64,000 nucleotides of DNA from Streptomyces sp. NBC_00663 (lineage in GTDB: Bacteria; Actinomycetota; Actinomycetes; Streptomycetales; Streptomycetaceae): positions 3,782,001 to 3,846,000 of the forward strand of contig NZ_CP109027.1 in assembly GCF_036226885.1 (NCBI RefSeq). The letters are read 5' to 3'. Under the pieces are notes generated by a model, which saw only the letters and a list, made by a program, of their open reading frames with translations, was not told the origin of the DNA and searched no databases. A program made the translations under genes and the position numbers. Below, in pieces: positions 23,461 to 32,191 of the stretch (the stretch's first letter is position 1; each line of letters opens with the position of its first letter).

Positions 23461-23466
23461 GCTGCC

Positions 23467-23538
23467 ATGCTCACGCACCCGACCTTCCTCTTTACCTATG
23501 GCAACCGGCCCGCCGGCTGCCATGGTCGTGCTGCTTGA
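23467..23538 (+). CDS. Putative leaderless leader peptide of chorismate mutase attenuator
   Basis: A 23-codon frame starts at the predicted transcription start and encodes MLTHPTFLFTYGNRPAGC, then HGRAA. The cluster Phe-Leu-Phe-Thr-Tyr at residues 7-11 uses two Phe codons and one Tyr codon, the end products of the chorismate mutase branch. The coding region runs directly into a nested set of hairpins ahead of the mutase gene. The layout is that of a transcription-attenuation leader: ribosomes stalling for Phe or Tyr would change the RNA fold. The peptide is not recognised from any database memory; the role is inferred from position and composition. Confidence 0.6.
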   Translation: MLTHPTFLFTYGNRPAGCHGRAA

Positions 23539-23592
23539 GCTACTGACAAGCGACTTCCCAGGCGCCCCGGGCCGACAAGGTCCGGGGCGCCT
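23500..23592 (+). terminator. Candidate attenuator: pause hairpin and terminator hairpin
   Basis: Hairpin 1:2 is GGCAACCGGC (23500-23509) with GCCGGCTGCC (23512-23521), 9 of 10 pairs, directly after the Phe/Tyr codons. Hairpin 3:4 is a perfect 11-bp stem, AGGCGCCCCGG (23560-23570) with CCGGGGCGCCT (23582-23592), 11-nt loop, followed by a weak T-containing stretch (GTCGTTTCC). GGCCCG (23507-23512) could instead pair with CGGGCC (23568-23573), which would break the terminator. The mutase start lies 62 nt downstream. Confidence 0.55.
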
Positions 23593-23654
23593 GTCGTTTC
23601 CTCCCGGATCGTGCCGCTCCGGGGCAGCCCTCACCCCAGACACGAGGAGCCCCC

Positions 23655-23912
23655 GTGACCACCACCACTCCCGAAGCGGTCATCGCCGACGCCCGCGAGC
23701 GCATCGACGCCATCGACGACCGGATCATCGGCCTCATCCAGGAACGGGCGGCCGTCTCCGCCGTCGTGCAGCAGACCCGTATCGCCTCCGGCGGGCGGCG
23801 CGTGCATCTCGCGCGCGAGATGGAGGTCCTCAACCACTTCAGCGAGGCGCTCGGCAAGCCGGGCACATCCCTCGCTATGACGCTGCTCGAACTGTGCAGG
23901 GGTCGCATCTGA
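23655..23912 (+). CDS. Chorismate mutase (AroQ class)
   Basis: The 85-residue all-helical product matches the minimal AroQ fold: ARERIDAIDDRIIGLIQERA for the first helix, then QQTRIASGGRRVHLAREMEV with the conserved active-site Arg/Lys-type positions, and a final helix ending TLLELCRGRI. It converts chorismate to prephenate, the branch point to phenylalanine and tyrosine, in the cytoplasm. GTG 23655 has GAGGAG (23642-23647) upstream. The leader peptide and hairpins before it suggest regulation by Phe/Tyr supply. Confidence 0.93.
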   Translation: MTTTTPEAVIADARERIDAIDDRIIGLIQERAAVSAVVQQTRIASGGRRVHLAREMEVLNHFSEALGKPGTSLAMTLLELCRGRI

Positions 23913-24485
23913 GTTCGGACCCCGTCTCACCCGTACGGCGCGTGACCGCATCGCGAACCGCTTCGTTGGTGGTGGTGTCCGTGCCAGCCAGGGGCGGGCC
24001 CGAAAGAACCACGCGTGGCTCGCTGGGGCGATGAGACGTTCGGATCTTGCCGTACGTCGTGGGACCTCGCTCCAGGTAAGTGACCGGACGGCAGGGGACA
24101 GCAGCCCGGTCACCCAAGAGAACGGTCGGCTCCGGGGACGCCCGGGGCCGACCGGACGGAACACAAGGCTGGGTCAAACGGTTGCGGAGGCCGGGCCCAT
24201 CCAGCACGATGCCTACAAAGCCCAAGTCCCCTTTTACACACCCACATTGTCTGTGCGTTTCGGCACTGCCAGAGGTCCAGACCATCCGCGCGCCCCAGCT
24301 ACGCCGGGGCGCCGACCCCGGGCATACGCCAGGCGCGCAGGGCATCAGGACCAGCGGCGCAACCCCCCGGCGCCGCTCCCCAGGCACCGGCGCTGCCCTG
24401 ACGCCGGTGCTGACGAAAGAAGGGCCCCGCGGTTCCGTCCCGCGGGGCCCTTCGCATTGCCGGTCAGGGACCGACCAGGTGCCGA
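23913..24485. other. 573-nt intergenic region without a recognisable gene
   Basis: Open frames here have no family resemblance and poor ribosome sites on both strands. The only clear structures are GC-rich hairpins near 24384-24410 (GCACCGGCG/CGCCGGTGC) and the terminator at 24419-24453. An unidentified small RNA is possible but not supported by anything specific. Confidence 0.5.
24419..24453 (-). terminator. Rho-independent terminator-like hairpin
   Basis: GAAGGGCCCCGCGG (24419-24432) pairs perfectly with CCGCGGGGCCCTTC (24440-24453) around a 7-nt loop. On the minus strand it is followed by TTTCG. It lies 33 nt past the stop of the leftward gene ending at 24486 and probably ends that transcript. 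Confidence 0.7.
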
Positions 24486-25598
24486 TCAGGTGCGGGACAC
24501 CGTGCCGCAGTCCTTGTCGTCCCTGATGTCCTCGCTGCGGTCGTACGGATCCCTCGTCGGCCCCGACGGCGAGGCGCCGGTGGGCTGCGACGAGGGGAAC
24601 TCCGGGTGCAGGTAGCCGTCGTCCACGTCGCAGGACGAGTTGCCGGCGCTCTCGTCGCGGCGCAGGACGGTGAGCTTGCCGGCGGTGGCCCGGTACTTCG
24701 CCGGGTCGGGTATCTCGACGTCGAGGACCCGGCGGACGATGGTGCGGGTCACCTCGGTGGTGCCGTCGGTGCGAACCACCGGGTAGACGAAGGTGTAGTC
24801 GGCGTGCACGGCGACGGAGGCGTGCTTGCCCTCCTTGAACGTCATCCGGCCCCGGACCTTGACCACGTCGCCGACCAGCCGGACCTCGTCGGGGTCGAAG
24901 CGGCTGAACATCGTCAGCGGGTCGTTGTCCTTGCTCGGCCGGCTCAGGGCCTCCTTCAGCTCGCTCCTGACGTCCTGCTCGGGGTCGAGGAGGTTCAGGG
25001 CCGCCGTGGGGGTCTCGCCCCGGAGGGTGGCCTTGTCCAGGTTGGACTCGACCAGGAGCTTCCGGGTCAGCTCCAGCGTCTGCTCGACCTTCGCCGCGGA
25101 CTGCGCGCCGACCGCCTTCGCCTTCGGTACGACGATGCCGGCCTCGCCGTCGGCCCAGCGCTTGGCGGGCGAACCGGCGAAGGGATCGTCGAGGGTCGGG
25201 GTGCCGGGAGCCGCGGCATCCGGCGGGCCGGTCGGCGCCGCCGTCTCCGCGGGCAGGGTCTCGGTGGCCTCGTCCGCGGTGCCGGAGCCGGAACCGAAGG
25301 GGTCGCCGGGCAGCAGCGACGGCTTGATCGCCACGACGGCCACGGCCACGGCGAGCAGCACACCGAGGGCCTTCCACACCGCGCGACCGCGCTTCTTCTC
25401 CTGCCGCGCGGGACCGGTACGCCACCCCTCGGGCAGCTCACCCCGCGCCTCCTGCTGCCGCAGCCGGTCCGTCACCATACGGGCGCGGGCGGAGGGCTCC
25501 TTCGGGGCGGCCTGTTCGTTGGCGCGTACGAACTGTTCCCAGAGCTCGTCGGGGACTTCGGGGGTCGAGGAGGGGTCCTCGGCAGGCTTGTCAGACAC
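24486..25598 (-). CDS. Single-pass membrane protein of unknown function
   Basis: The 370-residue product has a cytoplasmic N-terminal part (about 1-75, with VPDELWEQFVRANEQA), one membrane helix (about 76-93: AVWKALGVLLAVAVAVVAI), an Ala/Pro/Thr-rich linker and an extracellular domain (about 135-345) with a fixed arrangement of helices and strands. Two cysteines near the end (SSCDVDD, KDCGTV) could form a disulfide. GTG 25598 is preferred; residues added by the longer frame look non-coding. This is a conserved Streptomyces unknown. Confidence 0.7.
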   Translation of the reverse strand: MSDKPAEDPSSTPEVPDELWEQFVRANEQAAPKEPSARARMVTDRLRQQEARGELPEGWRTGPARQEKKRGRAVWKALGVLLAVAVAVVAIKPSLLPGDPFGSGSGTADEATETLPAETAAPTGPPDAAAPGTPTLDDPFAGSPAKRWADGEAGIVVPKAKAVGAQSAAKVEQTLELTRKLLVESNLDKATLRGETPTAALNLLDPEQDVRSELKEALSRPSKDNDPLTMFSRFDPDEVRLVGDVVKVRGRMTFKEGKHASVAVHADYTFVYPVVRTDGTTEVTRTIVRRVLDVEIPDPAKYRATAGKLTVLRRDESAGNSSCDVDDGYLHPEFPSSQPTGASPSGPTRDPYDRSEDIRDDKDCGTVSRT

Positions 25599-25850
25599 GA
25601 GCCACAGTTCTAGGGCTTTGGAAAGCGCCTTCACAAGCAAAAACCGGCCGGATCCGGCTGTGACTCAGACCACAAGAGGACGATGTGACGCAGGCCACAT
25701 AAGAATTCTGTGAATGCGAGTGCAACCGTTCACACCCCTCGTGGATCAAACCATGCGTACCAAGGGCCACAGCCGCGCCCCACACGCGGGGTCCCACCGC
25801 CCCACTCGCGTGCTGCGACGCGCAGCACACCGGACTTCTTGAGGTCATTC

Positions 25851-26879
25851 ATGAAGCTTCGCCGTGCCATGGCCGCAGCGGCTGCGACGGCTGTCATAGG
25901 CCCGCTCGCGCTGCTGTCCGCGCCTGCCGCGTTCGCGGACGAGACGTCGACACCCACGCCCACGGAGACGGTGACGGAGACGCCGACCGAGCTCCCCAGC
26001 GACACCGTTTCCCCGACGGCGACCGAGGAGCCCAGCGACACCGCCTCGCCGACGGACACCGCCTCGCCCACCGCGACGGCCACGGACACCACCTCGCCCA
26101 CCGCCACGGCGACCGACACGGGCGAGCCCGAGCCCACCGACTCGGCCGAGCCGAGCGAGGAGCCGACCGACCCGGACGTCCCGTACTGCGACGAGCTCGA
26201 CGAGGACTTCACGGACGCCAAGGTGTCCGCGGACATCAAGGGCCTGCCCGGCAAGATCGTCGCCGGTGACGGCTTCCACAGCTTCAAGCTGGTCGTCACC
26301 AACGAGTCCGGCACCACGGTCGACGGCGTGGCCTTCTACGCCGAGATCGAGAACTACGAGATGGACGAGGCCAAGTGGCTGAGCCCGTACGTCGACCTGG
26401 AGTTCAAGAACCCCGACACGGGTTCCTGGGACCGCATCGGCGACGACGACTACGCCGGTGACTACTTCTTCTACGTCGACGAGCTGAAGGCGGGCAAGAG
26501 CCAGTCGGTCAACCTGCGCGTCAGCATCGACGCCAAGGCCCCGGCCGGTGACGCCTACTCCTTCGGTTCCGGCGCCTACCTCGACAACGTCGACGGTCAG
26601 GACTGCATCGCCGAGGGCTGGGCCCAGTACGACTTCTCGGTCCTCAAGGCCGGCTCCGAGAACCCGAACCCGGGCGACGCCACGCCGAGCGACAACGGCT
26701 CCAAGGACTCGGTGAAGAAGCCGCAGGGCGACGTCTCCGAGCTGCCGACCGGCAACCTCGCCGAGACCGGCTCCAGCTCCGCGCTGCCGACCATCGGTCT
26801 CGTGGGCGGTGTCGCGATCGTCGCCGGTGCGGGTGCCGTCTTCGCGGTGCGTCGTCGTAAGGCCGGCGCGCAGGCGTAA
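25851..26879 (+). CDS. LAETG-anchored (sortase substrate) surface protein
   Basis: The product (342 residues) has a signal peptide (about 1-29, ending AAFADE), a Thr/Pro/Glu/Ser-rich stalk (30-108) built from repeats such as DTASPTATATDT, a folded beta-rich domain (about 115-265) with two cysteines (PYCDEL and QDCIAEG), and a cell-wall sorting signal: LAETG at 303-307, a hydrophobic helix and RRRK. LAXTG is the motif used by Streptomyces class E sortases, as for long chaplins. The protein should be covalently linked to peptidoglycan. ATG 25851 has GAGGTC upstream. A strong terminator follows. Confidence 0.88.
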   Translation: MKLRRAMAAAAATAVIGPLALLSAPAAFADETSTPTPTETVTETPTELPSDTVSPTATEEPSDTASPTDTASPTATATDTTSPTATATDTGEPEPTDSAEPSEEPTDPDVPYCDELDEDFTDAKVSADIKGLPGKIVAGDGFHSFKLVVTNESGTTVDGVAFYAEIENYEMDEAKWLSPYVDLEFKNPDTGSWDRIGDDDYAGDYFFYVDELKAGKSQSVNLRVSIDAKAPAGDAYSFGSGAYLDNVDGQDCIAEGWAQYDFSVLKAGSENPNPGDATPSDNGSKDSVKKPQGDVSELPTGNLAETGSSSALPTIGLVGGVAIVAGAGAVFAVRRRKAGAQA

Positions 26880-26897
26880 CACAAGCCAGTTGCAAGA

Positions 26898-26945
26898 AAA
26901 AGAGAAGGACCTGCGTTCGGAGGGGGATGCAGGTCCTTCTCTTTT
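26898..26945 (+). terminator. Strong bidirectional intrinsic terminator
   Basis: AAAAGAGAAGGACCTGC (26898-26914) pairs perfectly over 17 bp with GCAGGTCCTTCTCTTTT (26929-26945) around a 14-nt loop. The A-rich 5' arm and T-rich 3' end let it act in both directions, ending the LAETG gene and the convergent GMC oxidoreductase gene. Confidence 0.9.
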
Positions 26946-26952
26946 GTCTGTG

Positions 26953-28731
26953 TCAGGCCTTGGGCGGCACCGTGGGCATTCCCAGGAACGGCAGTCGTAG
27001 CGCGCCGAAGGCGTCTGCCGGGACCGCTGGGGTCTGGGGCTCGACGGGCTTGAGGCGCTCGTAGGCCTGGCCTTGGGCCGGACGCGGGTCGGCCTCGCCG
27101 TTGTTGGGCCAGTACGACATGGCCCGCTCGGCCTGGGCGGTGATCGTCAGTGAGGGGTTGACGCCGAGGTTGGCGGAGACCGCGGCGCCGTCGACGACCG
27201 AGATGCCGGGGTGGCCGTAGAGCCGGTGGTACGGGTCGATGACTCCTTCCTCCGGGCTCGCGCCGATCGGGCAGCCGCCCAGGAAGTGGGCGGTGAGCGG
27301 GGTGCCCATCAGTTCGCCGACGTTCGAGCCGGCGAAGCCGTTGATCTCCGCCGCGATCGCGGACGCGGCCTCCGAAGCGGCCCTGATCTGCTTGGGGTTG
27401 GGGGCGCCATGGCCCTGCCGGGCGGTCAGCAGGCCCTTGCCGACGCCGTCCGGTTTCAGGTACGTCGTCAGGGAGTTGTCCAGCGACTGCATCACCAGCC
27501 CGATGATGGTCTTCTCCGACCACCGCCGGTTGGACAGGGACCGCAGCACGAGGACGGGATGCCGGGCGGCGTTCGCCAGCCAGCCCAGGACCCTCGACGA
27601 GTTCTCGGCGTAGGGGACCTGGAGGATGGACAGGCCGCCCATCGAGTTGGAGCCCCGGCCGTAGCGGACGGGCTCGATGTGGGTGTTCTCGTCAGGGTGG
27701 ATGGACGAGGTGATGGCGACCCCCCGCGTGAAGTCGACCCGCTTCTCGCCCGTGACCTTGCGATAGCGCCGGTTGTCGGTCTGCGCGCCGACCAGCGCCT
27801 CGGAGTTGGTGCGGGTCAGCTCGCCCAGCTTGGCCGAGAGGTAGGGCAGTTGACCGCTCGCCTTCATCCGGTGCAGCAGCGTCTGGGTGCCGTAGGTGCC
27901 GGCGGCGATGACGACCCGGCGGGCCTTGAAGGTGCGGCCCTGGTCCTTCTTCCTCCGGTCGGTCGGGAGGGTGGCGATCGCGTAGCCGCCCTGCGAGTCG
28001 TCCGTGACCGACACGACCGTCGTCATGGGATGCACGACCGCGCCCGCCTTCTCGGCGAGGTGGAGATAGTTCTCGTTGAGGGTGTTCTTCGCGCCGTGAC
28101 GGCAGCCGGTCATGCACTCGCCGCACTCGGTACAGGCCCTGCGGGCCGGTCCCGCACCGCCGAAGTAGGGGTCGGCGACCTGCTCACCCGCCTTCGCCTT
28201 CACCGACCCGTCGGCGTCCCGGCCGTCACCGAAGAACACCCCGACGGGCGCCATGTGGAAGGTGTCGCCGACGCCCATCCGCTGGGCCGCTGCCTTCAGA
28301 TGGACGTCGGAGGGGGTCGTCGTCGGATTGAGGCGTACGCCGAGCATGCGCCGCGCCTGGTCGTAGTACGGCGCCAGCTCCTCCTCCCAGTCCGTGATGT
28401 CACGCCACTGCGGGTCCTCGAAGAACGGCTTCGGGGGGACGTAGAGGGTGTTGGCGTAGTTGAGGGAGCCGCCGCCCACGCCCGCCCCGGCCAGCACCAT
28501 CACGTTGCCCAGCAGGTGGATGCGCTGGAGGCCGTACATGCCGAGCTTGGGGGCCCAGAGGTAGTTCTTCAGGTCCCAGGAGTTCCTGGGGAGGGTGCCG
28601 GGGGTGAACCGGCGGCCCGCCTCCAGGACGCCCACGCGGTAGCCCTTCTCGGTGAGGCGGAGAGCGGTGACCGAACCGCCGAATCCGGAACCCACGACGA
28701 TGACGTCGTAGTCGTAGTCGTCCTGCGTCAC
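26953..28731 (-). CDS. FAD-dependent GMC-family oxidoreductase with a four-cysteine motif
   Basis: The product (592 residues) begins with the FAD-binding motif VIVVGSGFGGSVTALRLTEK and ends with the GMC_C region holding LGGCPIG and VVDGAAVSANLGVNPSLTI. This form resembles bacterial cholesterol-oxidase-like dehydrogenases. CTECGECMTGC (about residues 218-228) has CxxCxxCxxxC spacing that could hold an Fe-S cluster. GTG 28731 has GGGAG about 7 nt upstream; the frame further upstream is antisense shadow. It directly follows the aldehyde dehydrogenase (11-nt gap), so alcohol-to-aldehyde-to-acid oxidation by the pair is a reasonable inference; substrate unknown. Confidence 0.85.
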   Translation of the reverse strand: MTQDDYDYDVIVVGSGFGGSVTALRLTEKGYRVGVLEAGRRFTPGTLPRNSWDLKNYLWAPKLGMYGLQRIHLLGNVMVLAGAGVGGGSLNYANTLYVPPKPFFEDPQWRDITDWEEELAPYYDQARRMLGVRLNPTTTPSDVHLKAAAQRMGVGDTFHMAPVGVFFGDGRDADGSVKAKAGEQVADPYFGGAGPARRACTECGECMTGCRHGAKNTLNENYLHLAEKAGAVVHPMTTVVSVTDDSQGGYAIATLPTDRRKKDQGRTFKARRVVIAAGTYGTQTLLHRMKASGQLPYLSAKLGELTRTNSEALVGAQTDNRRYRKVTGEKRVDFTRGVAITSSIHPDENTHIEPVRYGRGSNSMGGLSILQVPYAENSSRVLGWLANAARHPVLVLRSLSNRRWSEKTIIGLVMQSLDNSLTTYLKPDGVGKGLLTARQGHGAPNPKQIRAASEAASAIAAEINGFAGSNVGELMGTPLTAHFLGGCPIGASPEEGVIDPYHRLYGHPGISVVDGAAVSANLGVNPSLTITAQAERAMSYWPNNGEADPRPAQGQAYERLKPVEPQTPAVPADAFGALRLPFLGMPTVPPKA

Positions 28732-28742
28732 GTGCGCTCTCC

Positions 28743-30356
28743 CTACCGGAACCGGAACGCCTTCATGAGCCTCAGGCTGCGGCTCATGAACTGGGCGTAC
28801 TTCTCGTCGTCCATCCCCAGGGACGGCGCCATCGGCAGCAGCCGCTGCTGGGCGACCGTCTGGGCCTCGGTGTACTTGAGGATGCCCTCGGAGCCATGGC
28901 GGCGGCCGAGGCCGGAGTCCTTCATGCCGCCCATCGGGGACTGGACGCTGCCGTAGGCGGGCGCGTAGCCCTCGTTGACGTTGACGGTGCCGGTGCGCAG
29001 CCGGGCGGCGACCTCTCGGCCGCGCTTGCCGTCCTTCGTCCAGACCGAGGAATTGAGGCCGTACGCCGTGGAGTTGGCCTCCCTCACCGCCTCGTCCTCG
29101 TCCTTGAAGCGGTAGATCGACACCACCGGGCCGAAGGTCTCCTCGGTGCAGATCGCCATCGGCCCGGTCACGCCGTCGAGGATGGTCGGCTCGAAGAAGT
29201 AGGGGCCGATGTCCGGGCGGGCGACGCCGCCGGCGACCACCTTGGCACCCTGGGCGACGGCCTCCTCCACATGCCGGGTGACCGTCTCCAGCTGGCGCTC
29301 GCCGACCAGGGAGCCCATGTCGGCGCCGTAGGCGAGGGACGTGCCGAGCCGCATGGCCTTCGTACGGGTGGCGAAGCGCTCCAGGAAGGCGTCGGCGACC
29401 GACTCGTGGACGTACAACCGCTCGATGGAGATGCACAGTTGGCCGGCGGAGGAGAAGCAGGCGCGGACGGCGCCGGCCGCGGCCTTCTCGATGTCCGCGT
29501 CCTCCAGGACCAACATGGCGTTCTTGCCGCCGAGTTCGAGGGAGACACCGACCAGACGGGCGGCGGCGCCCTGGGCGACCTCGCGGCCGGTGCGGGTGGA
29601 GCCGGTGAAGGAGACGTAGTCGGCGTGCCGGACGACCTCGGGGCCGATGACGGGGCCCTCGCCGAGGACGACCTGGAAGACGTCGGCGGGCAGGCCCGCC
29701 TCGATGAGCAGGTCGCGCGCCCACAGGGCGGTCAGGCAGGTCTCGGTGTCGGGCTTCATGACGACCGCGTTGCCCGCGACGAACGCGGGGAGCGCGTCGC
29801 CGACCGACAGCTCCAGCGGGTAGTTCCAGGGGGCGATCTGGCCGACCACGCCGCGCGGGTGACGGAGCTCGGTGACGCGCGTGAGCGTGGGCATGGCGCC
29901 CGCGTGCCGCTTCGGCCGCAGATAGGAGGGTGCCTTACGGCCGTAGTGCCGGGCCGCGACGGCGACGGCCTGCACCTCCTCATGGGCGTGCAGTCGGGCC
30001 TTGCCGGTCTCCAGCTGGATGAGGTCGAGGACCTCGGCCTGGCGTTCCAGGACCAGGTCGTGGAAGCGGAGCAGCACGGCCGCGCGCTGCCGTACGGGCG
30101 TCTGCGCCCACACCGCCTGCGCCGCGCGGGCCGCCTCGAATGCCTTCGCCACGTCCTCGGGCGTCGACTCGGGCAGGTCGGCCAGCTTCTCGCCGGTGAA
30201 GGGCGTGTGGTTGGCGGTGCGACCGGAGCCGGCCACGCCCTTGGTGAGCTGCGCGACCAGCTCCGGGGTGACCACGTCGGCGGCGGTGCGGGCGCCCTCC
30301 GGGGCGGGGGCGAGGGGGTTGGTGCCGGTCAGTTCCGGGGCCTGCGAGTCCGTCAT
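28743..30356 (-). CDS. gabD2: Succinate-semialdehyde dehydrogenase (NADP+-type) / aldehyde dehydrogenase
   Basis: The 537-residue protein has the ALDH fold: oxyanion Asn in IAPWNYPLELSVGDALPA, nucleotide-binding VSFTGSTRTG, active-site Glu in VSLELGGKNAML and the nucleophile Cys in SSAGQLCISIERLYV. The overall pattern fits the GabD2 succinic-semialdehyde dehydrogenase group of actinobacteria, though the substrate could be a related aldehyde. It forms an operon with the GMC oxidoreductase downstream. ATG 30356 gives a normal N-terminus. The gene symbol rests on family resemblance only. Confidence 0.85.
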   Translation of the reverse strand: MTDSQAPELTGTNPLAPAPEGARTAADVVTPELVAQLTKGVAGSGRTANHTPFTGEKLADLPESTPEDVAKAFEAARAAQAVWAQTPVRQRAAVLLRFHDLVLERQAEVLDLIQLETGKARLHAHEEVQAVAVAARHYGRKAPSYLRPKRHAGAMPTLTRVTELRHPRGVVGQIAPWNYPLELSVGDALPAFVAGNAVVMKPDTETCLTALWARDLLIEAGLPADVFQVVLGEGPVIGPEVVRHADYVSFTGSTRTGREVAQGAAARLVGVSLELGGKNAMLVLEDADIEKAAAGAVRACFSSAGQLCISIERLYVHESVADAFLERFATRTKAMRLGTSLAYGADMGSLVGERQLETVTRHVEEAVAQGAKVVAGGVARPDIGPYFFEPTILDGVTGPMAICTEETFGPVVSIYRFKDEDEAVREANSTAYGLNSSVWTKDGKRGREVAARLRTGTVNVNEGYAPAYGSVQSPMGGMKDSGLGRRHGSEGILKYTEAQTVAQQRLLPMAPSLGMDDEKYAQFMSRSLRLMKAFRFR

Positions 30357-30499
30357 GACGCGCAGGGTATGCCGGGTCGGGGACTTTGGGTACCCGGCGG
30401 TAACAGGGATTCACCGACCGCACACACGGCGCCAGCGATCACTGGCTGCAAATGCACTGATCAGGGCGTTGTGCGGGGACGATCACGGAGGCGACGACC

Positions 30500-32116
30500 T
30501 CAGGAGCCGGATTTCTCGATTTCGAGCCGGGCACGCGCCGCCTTGAAGACCGAGGTCCCCTCCTTCTCGTCCGGGGTGCCCTTGGGCATGTCGACGCGGA
30601 GCTCGTACATCCGGCCGTCGTCGGTGGCGACGACGAGCTGCATGACCCGGGTGGGACGGCCCTCCTCGGCGTCGTAGGTGGTGTCGGCGACCACGGCGGG
30701 CCGGCCCTGAAGGCTGGTCCGGGTGAACTGGGTGGCCGCCTCTCCGAGCCTCGCCCACTCGTCCGCCTGCTGCTTCGCCCGGACGGTGGGCGTGGCGGGC
30801 GCCCGGTCCCACTCGGTGAGCCGGAGCTGGACGGCGTCGCCCTGATAGATCACCATGCGCGGCTGGTCGGTGGCGTCGCCCTGCCGGTGGTACTCGGCGT
30901 AGCGGCTAGGGACGTAGAGGACGGCCCGCATGTCCTTCTCCCGGGTCCTGCCCCAGGGCTCGTCGGCGATGTCCGTGGCGGTGGCGGCCGGGGCGGAGCT
31001 GTACTCGGGATCGGCGACGCTGATGGGCGCGGGTTCGGGTTCGGCGAGGACATAGGCCGCGCCGAGCCCCACCCCGGCGGCGAGGGCGGCGCCGAGCAGG
31101 GCGGCGGGGAGGGGGCGGCGCAGAAGACGCGCCTTCGGCTTCGGGACCGGTACGACGGTGGTGTCCGGCTGCGCGGCCGGCTCGGGCTTCGTCAGCTGTA
31201 CGGTGCCCGAGTCCTCCCCCAACTCGGCCATCTCGTCGGGCTTCTGGACGGCCGGTGTCTCCGCGAGCGACGGCACCGGCCATCCCTCGGCCACCGCGTC
31301 CAGCACCTTGGCGGCCTCCTCCGCGTCCGGCCGCCGGTCGGGGTCCTTCGCCAACAGCCTGGTGATCAGCGGCCCGAGGGACCCGGCCCGTTCCGGCTCG
31401 GGCGGCTCGTGGGAGAGGACCGCGGCGAGGGTGGACTCCACCGTCGTACGCCGGAAGGGCGGCTCCCCTTCGACGGCGGCGTACAACAGCACGCCCAGCG
31501 ACCACAGATCGGAGGACGGCCCCGCGCCTTTGCCGGACATCCGCTCGGGCGCGACGAAGTCGAGCGAGCCGACGAACTCCCCGCTGACGGTGAGGGATTC
31601 CTCGCCCTGGACGTGGGCGATGCCGAAGTCGGTGAGGACGACCCGGCCGTGCGTGCCGAGCAGGACGTTGGCGGGCTTCACGTCACGGTGGACGATGCCG
31701 ACGGAGTGCGCGGCGCGCAGGGCGCCGAGGACGGCGCGGCCGATACGGGCGGACTCGGCCGGGGTCACGGGCCCGCGCTGGAGGACCTCGTGCAGGGACT
31801 CGCCCCGGATCAACTCCATGACGATCCAGGGCAGTCCGTCCTCCACCACGACGTCATGGATGGAGACGGCGGCGGGGTGGTCGACCCGGGCGGCGGCACG
31901 CGCCTCGCGGTACAGCCGGTGCGAGGCCCGCTGATGGGCCTCGTCCTCCGGGTCGCCGGGCAACCTCGGCTGCTTCACGGCGACTTCACGGTCCACGAGC
32001 TCGTCGAGCGCCCGCCAGACGGTACCCATCCCGCCCGACCCGATGCGCTCGACGAGCCGGTAACGCCCGCCTATGAGTCGTCCCTTGGGGCTCGCGCCGC
32101 CCCCGTCGTTGCTCAT
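30500..32116 (-). CDS. Membrane Ser/Thr protein kinase
   Basis: The product (538 residues) has a cytoplasmic kinase domain (about 17-275) with all key elements: GSGGMGTVW, Lys in VAVKQP, HRDVKPANVLL and DFGIAHV. A basic Pro-rich linker, one membrane helix (about 345-365: PLPAALLGAALAAGVGLGAA) and an extracellular domain of about 150 residues follow. The ectodomain (RAVLYVPSRYAEYHRQGD...) is related to those of the neighbouring kinases. ATG 32116 (MSNDGG) is preferred to the in-frame upstream start. It is the last of six tandem kinase-family genes. I recall a five-kinase cluster SCO4775-4779 linked to spore-wall synthesis in S. coelicolor; orthology is inferred from neighbours. Confidence 0.9.
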   Translation of the reverse strand: MSNDGGGASPKGRLIGGRYRLVERIGSGGMGTVWRALDELVDREVAVKQPRLPGDPEDEAHQRASHRLYREARAAARVDHPAAVSIHDVVVEDGLPWIVMELIRGESLHEVLQRGPVTPAESARIGRAVLGALRAAHSVGIVHRDVKPANVLLGTHGRVVLTDFGIAHVQGEESLTVSGEFVGSLDFVAPERMSGKGAGPSSDLWSLGVLLYAAVEGEPPFRRTTVESTLAAVLSHEPPEPERAGSLGPLITRLLAKDPDRRPDAEEAAKVLDAVAEGWPVPSLAETPAVQKPDEMAELGEDSGTVQLTKPEPAAQPDTTVVPVPKPKARLLRRPLPAALLGAALAAGVGLGAAYVLAEPEPAPISVADPEYSSAPAATATDIADEPWGRTREKDMRAVLYVPSRYAEYHRQGDATDQPRMVIYQGDAVQLRLTEWDRAPATPTVRAKQQADEWARLGEAATQFTRTSLQGRPAVVADTTYDAEEGRPTRVMQLVVATDDGRMYELRVDMPKGTPDEKEGTSVFKAARARLEIEKSGS

Positions 32117-32191
32117 GCCCCCATCAGTACCGTGTGGCGTGGTGGGTTGTCGACGCGGGGTGGCCGCTACCCGTCGGGCTGACAACGCGAC

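Noticed and set aside
23913..24485. Candidate small genes in the gap after chorismate mutase.
   Set aside because: Frames on both strands lack ribosome sites, typical codon bias and any recognisable motif.
28732..29724. Upstream extension of the GMC oxidoreductase frame.
   Set aside because: It runs out of frame through the aldehyde dehydrogenase coding region; FAD motif and ribosome site support the GTG at 28731.
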